The notes under the pieces: model-generated
Database searches by the model: none
What the model saw: only the letters and a program-made list of their open reading frames with translations
Told to the model about the DNA's origin: nothing
Part shown: positions 1 to 5,029 of the stretch, piece after piece
Layout: each line of letters begins with the position of its first letter
Position numbering within the stretch: the stretch's first letter is position 1
From: Actinomycetes bacterium
GTDB taxonomy: Bacteria > Actinomycetota > Acidimicrobiia > Acidimicrobiales > Palsa-688
Assembly (NCBI GenBank): GCA_021796905.1
Contig: JAKABK010000098.1
Coordinates: 1-6,881, forward strand
Reading direction: 5' to 3'
DNA length: 6,881 nucleotides
Translations under genes and position numbers: made by a program

Positions 1-54
1 GGAGGGCCCAGCTCTCATCGCATCGACCATCCTCTCTCGGCGTCCGGATCCCCC

Positions 55-72
55 GGAACGTTGGCACGTTCC
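55..72. promoter_or_regulatory. Perfect inverted repeat, candidate regulator operator
   Basis: The sequence is GGAACGT, a 4-nt spacer TGGC, then ACGTTCC: two perfectly complementary 7-bp arms. Its right part (TTGGCACGTTCCAC, 61-74) also lines up with the GCGTTCCAAC cores at 184-193 and 209-218, all sharing CGTTCCA around a central CG. That is the general look of LacI/GalR-family operators. Inferred role: binding site for the inositol regulator, about 118 bp (centre to centre) upstream of the first promoter-proximal site. A TTGGCA (61-66) inside it resembles a -35 box, but there is no well-spaced -10 partner, only a TATAGG at 88-93. Confidence 0.5.
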
Positions 73-150
73 ACTCGACGAGCCAGGTATAGGTCCGGGA
101 CGGATCCCTGTCAAGCCGCGAGCACCAGCGAGCCGGGCAACCGATCGAGC

Positions 151-179
151 TTGTCGGCAAGCCGCCGCGCCCCTATGGT
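151..179 (+). promoter_or_regulatory. Predicted sigma-70-type promoter of the iol operon
   Basis: The -35 candidate is TTGTCG (151-156, 4 of 6 matches to TTGACA). It is separated by exactly 17 bp from the -10 candidate TATGGT (174-179, 4 of 6 matches to TATAAT, with the key TA and final T kept). Transcription would begin near 186, giving a leader of about 70 nt before the preferred iolG start at 257. The first operator-like palindrome (178-193) covers the end of the -10 and the predicted start, so a bound repressor would block polymerase. This is a sequence match only and the start site is not proven. Confidence 0.5.
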
Positions 180-193
180 GGGAGCGTTCCAAC
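178..193. promoter_or_regulatory. Operator-like imperfect palindrome, copy 1
   Basis: GTGGGAGCGTTCCAAC is centred on the CG at 185-186, and 6 of the 8 base pairs across the centre are complementary. The ideal symmetric form would be GTTGGAACGTTCCAAC, typical of LacI-family operators with a central CG. It overlaps the -10 (174-179) and the predicted start, the classic place for repression. The identity of the regulator is inferred; inositol operons are known to be controlled by different repressor families in different bacteria. Confidence 0.5.
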
Positions 194-202
194 ACGTCTA
201 TG

Positions 203-218
203 GTGGGAGCGTTCCAAC
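203..218. promoter_or_regulatory. Operator-like imperfect palindrome, copy 2
   Basis: This site is identical to the palindrome at 178-193, displaced 25 bp by the tandem duplication and centred on the CG at 210-211. It lies just downstream of the predicted start, within the leader. The 25-bp spacing is about 2.4 helical turns, so two dimers would sit on roughly opposite faces of the DNA. It may strengthen repression or be functionally redundant. Confidence 0.45.
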
Positions 219-256
219 ACGTCCGCAGAGCGAACGTCTCCCGGGGGGCGGCGACC

Positions 257-1336
257 ATGATGTCCACTACATCCGACCACGGCAGTAGATCGGGCCGCGC
301 GCCGGTCGCGCTCGCGCTGATCGGCGCCGGGAGGATCGCCAGGGTCCACGCCAGGAACCTCCGGTCCCCGGAGGTGACGGTGGTCGGGGTCGCCGACCCG
401 GACCGGGAGGCGGCCGATCACCTGGCCGGCCTGCTCGGCACCACCCCCTACACCCGATGGGAGGACCTGCTCGCTACCGGCGGAGTGGACGCGGTAATGG
501 TGTGCTCGGCCTCCGACGCCCACGCCGAGCAGGTTGCCGCTGCAGCGAGCTCCGGCAAGCACGTGCTCTGCGAGAAACCTCTCGCCACCGACTTGGCCGG
601 GGTCGACTCGGCGCTCGCCGCGGTCGAACGTTCCGGCGTGGTGCTGCACGTCGGCTTCAACCGGAGGTTCGATCCCGGCTTCGCCGATCTCGCCCGCACA
701 GTGGCTGAGGGTGGCATCGGGAGGCTCCTGCAGCTGCGGATCACCTCCCGGGACCCCGAGCCACCGCCCGCCGGGTACCCCCGCGGACCGGGCGGGTTGT
801 TCGCCGACATGGTGATCCACGACTTCGACGTCGCGCGTTACGTGAGCGGTGAGGAGGTGGTCGCGGTGTCCGCCGCCGGCTCGAGTCTCGTCGACCCGCT
901 CGCAGGAGCCGCCGGCGATCTCGACGTAGCGGTGGTCACCCTCCGCTTCGCGTCCGGCGCGATCGGGATGATCGAATGCTGCCGGGTGTCGACCTACGGC
1001 TACGACCAACGCGTCGAGGTGCACGGGACCGGGGCCACCGCCTGGACCACCAACCCGCACCCGACCACGTCGGTGATCGCCGACGGGGGTGGGGCACGGT
1101 CGTCCCCCCTGTTCCGCTTCTTCCCTGAGCGCTACGAGCGGGCCTACGCCGCCGAGCTGGCCGCCTTCCTCGCCGCCTGCCGGGGCGAGGACGCGGGCCC
1201 AGCAGCTACGGGTCGCGACGCCCGGGCGGCGCTCGTGCTCGCCGAGGCCGCTCGGCTCTCGGTCCTCGACGGCCGGACGGTCCCTCTCGTCGAGGTCGAC
1301 CCACGGGTCGCAGAGCCCCTCGGGGATCGACCATGA
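257..1336 (+). CDS. iolG: Inositol 2-dehydrogenase (Gfo/Idh/MocA family)
   Basis: This cytoplasmic NAD-dependent dehydrogenase is predicted to oxidise myo-inositol to 2-keto-myo-inositol (scyllo-inosose), the first step of inositol breakdown. The product is 359 aa, a usual length for the family. The N-terminal Rossmann fold has the nucleotide loop GAGRIA (residues 23-28). The family EKP motif is at 106-108 with catalytic Lys107, GFNRRFDP is at 133-140, and DMVIHDFD (184-191) supplies Asp184 and His188 in the DxxxH spacing of characterised IolG enzymes. I chose the ATG at 257 because a GGGGGG tract (243-248) lies 8 nt upstream and the 19 residues gained by starting at 200 match nothing in the family and run through the duplicated operator; ATG 260 is also possible. 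The stop overlaps iolE by 4 nt (ATGA). It is the first gene after the promoter. The family also contains scyllo-inositol and other sugar dehydrogenases, so exact substrate is inferred from its neighbours. Confidence 0.88.
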   Translation: MMSTTSDHGSRSGRAPVALALIGAGRIARVHARNLRSPEVTVVGVADPDREAADHLAGLLGTTPYTRWEDLLATGGVDAVMVCSASDAHAEQVAAAASSGKHVLCEKPLATDLAGVDSALAAVERSGVVLHVGFNRRFDPGFADLARTVAEGGIGRLLQLRITSRDPEPPPAGYPRGPGGLFADMVIHDFDVARYVSGEEVVAVSAAGSSLVDPLAGAAGDLDVAVVTLRFASGAIGMIECCRVSTYGYDQRVEVHGTGATAWTTNPHPTTSVIADGGGARSSPLFRFFPERYERAYAAELAAFLAACRGEDAGPAATGRDARAALVLAEAARLSVLDGRTVPLVEVDPRVAEPLGDRP

Positions 1337-2226
1337 CCATCAAGGTCGGCAACGCCCCGACCTCCTGGGGCATCGAGAAGCCGGCGGACCCGAGCTACCC
1401 GAGCTGGGACCGGGTCCTCGACGAGGTCGCCGGCTCCGGCTACACCGGCGTCGAGCTCGGTCCGCTCGGGTACTTCCCGACCGACCCGGCGACCCTGCGA
1501 TCAGAGCTCGACCGCCGCGGACTGGCCCTGTCGGCCGGCGTGGTCATGGAGGTCCTCCACGACCCCGGAACCGCCGAAACGGTGGTCGCCAAGGCCAGGG
1601 AGGTCTGCGCCCTCCTCGAACCGCTCGGCACCCGGCTGCTGGTACTGATCGCCGGCTGGACCCCTACCCGGGTCGCAACAGCCGGCCGACCGGCGGACGC
1701 CGAACGGCTCGACGAGACCGGATGGAGACGTCTGGTCGGGACCGCGGAGCGGGTAGCGGAGATCGCGGCGACCGCCGGGGTCACCACCTCATTCCACCCT
1801 CACGCGGGAACCGACGTCGAGACCGCCGACGAGGTGGAACGTCTGCTCGCCGACACCGACCCGGGACTGATCACGCTGTGCGTCGACACCGGCCACTGCC
1901 TCTACGGGGGTATCGACCCGGTGGAGCTGCTGATCGACCACGGCGAGCGGGTGACCCACGTGCACTTCAAGGACGTCGACCCCGGGGTCCTCGAGGCCGT
2001 GCAGACCGAGGGCCTTTCGTTCTGGGAAGCGTACCGTCGTGGGATCTTCTGCCCACTCGGGCGGGGTGCGGTCGACTTCTCCCGGGTGGCCGGCGCGCTC
2101 GCCCGGATCGGCTACGACGGCTGGGGGACCGTCGAGCAGGACGCGAGCCCGACCGGCGACTCGGTACCGGCGACCGACGCTCGGGCGAGCCTCGCCCACT
2201 TGCGCTCGGTCGGCCTGGCGCAATGA
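1333..2226 (+). CDS. iolE: Inosose dehydratase (2-keto-myo-inositol dehydratase)
   Basis: This TIM-barrel enzyme of the xylose-isomerase-like/AP endonuclease 2 superfamily is predicted to remove water from 2-keto-myo-inositol, giving 3D-(3,5/4)-trihydroxycyclohexane-1,2-dione. The 297-aa length is typical of IolE. Recognisable pieces are NAPTSWG (7-13), GYTGVELGPLGYFP (36-49), FHPHAGT (154-160), CVDTGH (183-188), HVHFKD (209-214), the PLGRGAVDF segment (241-249) and WGTVEQD (264-270). Glu41, His155 or His157, Asp185, His209 or His211 and Glu268 are the likely metal and substrate ligands by analogy with the fold. The ATG lies in an ATGA overlap with the iolG stop, with GGGGA (1322-1326) as a modest Shine-Dalgarno. 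The related inosose isomerase IolI shares the fold, but the NAPxSWG start, length and adjacency to iolG and iolC favour IolE. Confidence 0.9.
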   Translation: MTIKVGNAPTSWGIEKPADPSYPSWDRVLDEVAGSGYTGVELGPLGYFPTDPATLRSELDRRGLALSAGVVMEVLHDPGTAETVVAKAREVCALLEPLGTRLLVLIAGWTPTRVATAGRPADAERLDETGWRRLVGTAERVAEIAATAGVTTSFHPHAGTDVETADEVERLLADTDPGLITLCVDTGHCLYGGIDPVELLIDHGERVTHVHFKDVDPGVLEAVQTEGLSFWEAYRRGIFCPLGRGAVDFSRVAGALARIGYDGWGTVEQDASPTGDSVPATDARASLAHLRSVGLAQ

Positions 2227-3218
2227 GCAGCGGTGGCGCTGCCGTGACCGGGGGACCCGATGACGGCGTCTTCGAGGTGCTCACCATGGGGCGGATGGGG
2301 GTCGACTTGTACCCGCTCCGGCCGGGAGTGCCATTGGACGAGGTCGACACCTTCGGGCGTTTCCTCGGGGGCACCGCCGCCAACGTGGCGGTCGCGGCTG
2401 CCCGCCACGGCCGCCGCAGCGCCATCGTCAGCCGCGTGGGCGACGACCCCTTCGGCCGCTTCGTGCACCGGGCGCTACGCGAGCTGGGGGTCGACGACCG
2501 TTTCGTCACCCCGGTGCCCGGGCTCCCCACGCCGATCACCTTCTGCGAGATGCACCCACCCGACCACTTCCCGCTGTGGTTCTACCGCTGGCCGAAGGCG
2601 CCCGACATGGAGATCCGTCCCGAGGAGCTCGACATGGACGCGATCGGCGCTGCGGAAGTCTTCTGGTCGACCCTGAGCGGACTTTCCCAGGAGCCGAGCC
2701 GCTCGGCGCAGCTCGCGGCATGGGAGGCGCGTGGGCGCTCGCCGCTCACCATCATCGACCTCGACTACCGACCGATGTTCTGGTCCGACCCCGACAACGC
2801 CCGCAAGGAAGCGGGTATTGCCCTCGAGTGGGTGGACGTCGCTGTCGGCAACATGGAAGAAGTGGCTGTGGCGACCGGCGAGACCGACGCCCTGCGCGCC
2901 GCGCACGCCCTGATCGACCGTGGCGTCCGTCTGGCGGTAGTCAAGCGAGGACCGAGAGGGGTCCTCGCGGTCAGCGCCGACGAGCAGGTCGACGTCCCGC
3001 CCGTCCCGGTGACCGTCGTGAACGGGCTCGGCGCCGGCGACGGCTTCGGCGGCGCGCTCTGTCACGGCCTCCTCGCCGGCTGGCCGCTCGAACGGGTCCT
3101 CCGCTTCGCCAACACCGCCGGAGCGATCGTCGCCTCACGCGTCGAGTGCTCGACAGCGATGCCGACCACCTGCGAGGTCGAGACCGCCATGGGGGAACCA
3201 TCTCGTGGCGACCCCTGA
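2223..3218 (+). CDS. iolC: 5-dehydro-2-deoxygluconokinase (PfkB/ribokinase family)
   Basis: This kinase is predicted to phosphorylate 5-dehydro-2-deoxy-D-gluconate at C6 with ATP, making the substrate for the pathway aldolase. The product is 331 aa. The N-terminal PfkB signature is FLGGTAANVAVAAARHG (47-63), DLDYRPMFW is at 179-187 as in IolC proteins, GNMEEV is at 209-214, VKRGPRG is at 240-246, and the C-terminal signature is NGLGAGDGFGG (267-277) with the anion-hole GAGD and catalytic base Asp273. The ATG at 2223 overlaps the iolE stop (ATGA) and has no clear Shine-Dalgarno, suggesting coupling to iolE translation. The same frame stays open upstream to 1089, but that part overlaps iolG and iolE and is a compositional shadow. 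There is no C-terminal DUF2090 domain, unlike the fused IolC of many proteobacteria; a separate aldolase follows instead, overlapping by 14 nt. Confidence 0.9.
   Translation: MSSGGAAVTGGPDDGVFEVLTMGRMGVDLYPLRPGVPLDEVDTFGRFLGGTAANVAVAAARHGRRSAIVSRVGDDPFGRFVHRALRELGVDDRFVTPVPGLPTPITFCEMHPPDHFPLWFYRWPKAPDMEIRPEELDMDAIGAAEVFWSTLSGLSQEPSRSAQLAAWEARGRSPLTIIDLDYRPMFWSDPDNARKEAGIALEWVDVAVGNMEEVAVATGETDALRAAHALIDRGVRLAVVKRGPRGVLAVSADEQVDVPPVPVTVVNGLGAGDGFGGALCHGLLAGWPLERVLRFANTAGAIVASRVECSTAMPTTCEVETAMGEPSRGDP
3191..3196 (+). promoter_or_regulatory. Ribosome binding site that decides the aldolase start
   Basis: GGGGGA inside the end of iolC sits 8 nt before the GTG at 3205. It supports this start, and the 14-nt overlap with iolC, over the many internal codons downstream. 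Confidence 0.5.
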
Positions 3219-4101
3219 CCTCGCGGCTGTACGCGAAGTGCGAGCCGCTCACCCCGAGCGGATCGCCGAGACCGCTCGCCGCCGGCGGCGCCGGCCGCTG
3301 CTCGGTGACGACGGCCGCCTGCTCGTCGTCGCCGCGGACCACCCCGCTCGCGGGGCCCTCGCAGTCGGCCGCGACCAGGCGGCGATGGCAGATCGCGCCG
3401 AGCTGCTCGCTCGGCTCGTCGTCTGCCTCGAGAACCCCGGGGTCGACGGGGTGCTCGGCACCCCTGACATCCTCGAAGACCTCCTCTTGCTCGGTGCGCT
3501 CGAGGACAAGCTCGCATTCGCCAGCATGAACCGCGGCGGGCTGCAGGGGGCAGTCTTCGAGCTCGACGACCGGTTCACCGCTGCTGACGCCGAGACCATC
3601 GCCTCCATGGGCTGGGACGGCGGCAAGATGCTGTGCCGCATCGACCGGAGCGACCCCGGGTCGCTCACCACCCTCGAGAGCTGCGGCCGGGCCGTGACCG
3701 GCCTCGCCGACCATCACCTTCCCGCGATGGTCGAGCCGTTCGTGTCCGAACGCGACGGCGACCGGGTGCGAGCGGTGCTGACCGCCGAGGCGGTGATCAC
3801 CTCGGCGGCAGTCGCCTCGGGGCTCGGTGCGACCAGCGCGTACACCTGGCTGAAGCTGCCGGTGGTCGAAGACATGGAAGCGGTGACGGCTGCGACCACC
3901 CTCCCGGTCCTGCTGCTCGGAGGAGAGCTCTCGGCGTCCCCCGACGACGCCCTCGCCCGCTGGGAGGCAGCCATGGGACTGCCGGGCGTCAGGGGCATGG
4001 TCGTCGGCCGGTGGCTGCTGTACCCAGCCGACGGGGACGCCTCGGCCGCCGCCGACCGGCTCGCTGCCATCGTCCACCCCGCCGACCGGAGCGCTGGGTG
4101 A
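3205..4101 (+). CDS. Cgl0158-family (beta/alpha)8 barrel aldolase, probable DKGP aldolase
   Basis: The 298-aa protein resembles the Cgl0158 family of actinobacterial barrel proteins, often labelled deoxyribose-phosphate or class I aldolase and found in inositol clusters such as that of Corynebacterium. Visible pieces are VVAADHPARG (41-50), GVLGTPDILEDL (82-93), SMNRGGL (107-113), GWDGGKMLCR (136-145), MVEPFV (175-180), TSAYTWLKLP (210-219) and LLLGGE (236-241). Lys217 in WLKLP, after a beta-strand-like stretch, is the best candidate for a Schiff-base lysine; Lys141 is the alternative. Inferred reaction: 6-phospho-5-dehydro-2-deoxygluconate to dihydroxyacetone phosphate plus malonate semialdehyde, a step otherwise unassigned in this operon. 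Residues 25-30 are six arginines in a row, just before the barrel. The start is GTG. A role in another sugar-phosphate cleavage cannot be excluded. Confidence 0.75.
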   Translation: MATPDLAAVREVRAAHPERIAETARRRRRRPLLGDDGRLLVVAADHPARGALAVGRDQAAMADRAELLARLVVCLENPGVDGVLGTPDILEDLLLLGALEDKLAFASMNRGGLQGAVFELDDRFTAADAETIASMGWDGGKMLCRIDRSDPGSLTTLESCGRAVTGLADHHLPAMVEPFVSERDGDRVRAVLTAEAVITSAAVASGLGATSAYTWLKLPVVEDMEAVTAATTLPVLLLGGELSASPDDALARWEAAMGLPGVRGMVVGRWLLYPADGDASAAADRLAAIVHPADRSAG

Positions 4102-4117
4102 GGAGCTCGACACCCAT

Positions 4118-4124
4118 GGAGGAG
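4118..4124 (+). promoter_or_regulatory. Strong Shine-Dalgarno of iolB
   Basis: GGAGGAG lies 8 nt before the GTG at 4133, in the only true intergenic gap of the operon (31 nt, 4102-4132). It is the best ribosome binding site in the window. It fixes the GTG start and suggests iolB is translated independently rather than by coupling. Confidence 0.8.
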
Positions 4125-4132
4125 ATCAGGCC

Positions 4133-5029
4133 GTGACCGACAACCAACCCGGGCCCCGGCTCCACCACTCTGCCGGCTCGCTCGCCCGGGAGCCGTTCGA
4201 GCTGTGGATCGACCCCGAGACGGCCGGCTGGTCGTGGTCGTCGCTTCGGGTGCTCACCCTCGACCCTGGGGGGGCCCAGACGATCGACACCGGCGGGGAG
4301 GAGATCCTCGTGGTCCCGCTCTCCGGGGCGGCGGGCGTCGCCTGCGGCGGTTCGCGGGCTGAGCTCGTCGGTCGCCCCGGGGTCTTCTCCGGTCCCACCG
4401 ACTCGGTCTACGTCCCGCCCGGCTCGAGGATCGACTTGGCGAGCGCGAACGGTGGCCGCTTCGCCCTGGCCGGAGCCCGCGCATCTCGCGACCACCCCTT
4501 CACCCACCTCCCCGCGGAGGCTGTCGAGGTCCAGCTGAGAGGACGGGGAAGCTGCTCACGGGAGGTCCACAACATCTGCATGCCCGGCATCTTGGACTGC
4601 GAGCGGTTGATGGTCTGTGAGGTGGTGACCCCGGGCGGGAACTGGTCCTCCTACCCGCCCCACAAGCACGACGAGGACCGACCCGACGAGAACGTGCTCG
4701 AGGAGATCTACTACTTCGAGGTCGCCCCCGGACCTGGGGGCCCGGGGATCGCCTACCAGCGCGTCTACGGCACCCCGCAGCGCCCGTTGGAGCTCCTCGC
4801 CGAGGTGAGAGACCGCGACGTGGTCGTCGTCCCCCACGGCTGGCACGGGCCCTCGATGGCCGCGGTCGGCTACGACCTCTACTACCTGAACGTCATGGCC
4901 GGGCCCGGGGAGCGGGCCTGGAGAGCCTGCGACGACCCAGCCCACGCTTGGATCCGGGAGACCTGGGAGGCCCAGGAGATCGATCCGCGCCTGCCGCTTC
5001 GGGCCCCGGCCCTCGGCGCCGGCCGGTGA
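4133..5029 (+). CDS. iolB: 5-deoxy-glucuronate isomerase
   Basis: This double-cupin enzyme is predicted to convert 5-deoxy-D-glucuronate, the product of IolD, to 5-dehydro-2-deoxy-D-gluconate, the substrate of IolC. The 298-aa length is usual for the family. Strong IolB signatures lie in the second cupin: REVHNI (143-148), SSYPPHKHDED (172-182), LEEIYYFE (189-196) and VPHGWHGPSMAAVGYDLYYLNVMAGP (233-258). His177, His179, Glu191 and His235 or His238 are the likely metal ligands. The first cupin (about 20-125) is less conserved and includes GEEILVVPLSG (55-65), as is common. The GTG start has a strong Shine-Dalgarno 8 nt upstream. The stop overlaps iolD by 4 nt (GTGA), so two consecutive pathway enzymes are translationally linked. 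No oddity is seen. Confidence 0.93.
   Translation: MTDNQPGPRLHHSAGSLAREPFELWIDPETAGWSWSSLRVLTLDPGGAQTIDTGGEEILVVPLSGAAGVACGGSRAELVGRPGVFSGPTDSVYVPPGSRIDLASANGGRFALAGARASRDHPFTHLPAEAVEVQLRGRGSCSREVHNICMPGILDCERLMVCEVVTPGGNWSSYPPHKHDEDRPDENVLEEIYYFEVAPGPGGPGIAYQRVYGTPQRPLELLAEVRDRDVVVVPHGWHGPSMAAVGYDLYYLNVMAGPGERAWRACDDPAHAWIRETWEAQEIDPRLPLRAPALGAGR

Larger units (their letters stand above)
174..223. repeat. Exact 25-bp tandem duplication (two copies)
   Basis: Bases 174-198 and 199-223 are identical, each running from TATGGTGGGAG to CCAACACGTC. The periodicity extends one base to the left (173). Each unit carries a TATGGT (-10-like) hexamer, an ATG and the full operator-like palindrome. The unit length is not a multiple of three, so it shifts reading frame, as fits non-coding DNA. 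It probably arose by recent slippage or duplication, since no base differs between copies. The effect is to double the candidate operator at the transcription start. Confidence 0.95.
1..256. other. Non-coding leader and control region of the iol operon
   Basis: No reading frame here resembles a protein I recognise. The short frames that cross it are arginine/serine-rich, as expected of chance GC-rich translation. Bases 1-54 and about 95-150 show nothing I can name, and no T-rich terminator hairpin is visible for an upstream gene. The rest holds an inverted repeat at 55-72, a promoter-like pair at 151-179 and a 25-bp tandem duplication at 174-223. The region reads as a long regulatory intergenic space upstream of a catabolic operon. 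Whether the gene to the left is divergent or convergent cannot be seen. Confidence 0.7.

Noticed and set aside
61..288. A 75-codon plus-strand frame through the leader
   Set aside because: It has no motif, its TTG start lies within the inverted repeat, it crosses the predicted promoter and runs into iolG in another frame.
173..1060. A 295-codon minus-strand frame opposite iolG
   Set aside because: It is the complement of a well-supported dehydrogenase, has no family motif and is rich in Gly, His and Val, so it is a compositional shadow.
1089..2222. Upstream extension of the iolC frame to 1089
   Set aside because: It would overlap iolG and iolE completely, and its translation is Arg/Pro/Gly-rich with no domain. 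The PfkB protein begins naturally at the ATGA overlap at 2223.
2971..4113. A 380-codon open frame on the minus strand across iolC and the aldolase gene
   Set aside because: Its translation is low-complexity and rich in Gly, Arg, Val and Pro with no recognisable motif, while the plus strand carries clear PfkB and barrel motifs. Long antisense frames are expected at this GC content.
4116..4136. A six-codon open frame (MEEIRP) in the gap before iolB, with its stop overlapping the iolB GTG
   Set aside because: The frame is produced by the Shine-Dalgarno sequence itself (GGAGGAG reads Glu-Glu). The ATG has no ribosome binding site of its own, so a leader peptide is not supported.
4724..4741. GCCCCC ... 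GGGGGC inverted repeat with a 6-nt loop inside iolB
   Set aside because: It is within a conserved coding region, has no following T tract and is expected by chance in GC-rich DNA, so it is not called a terminator.
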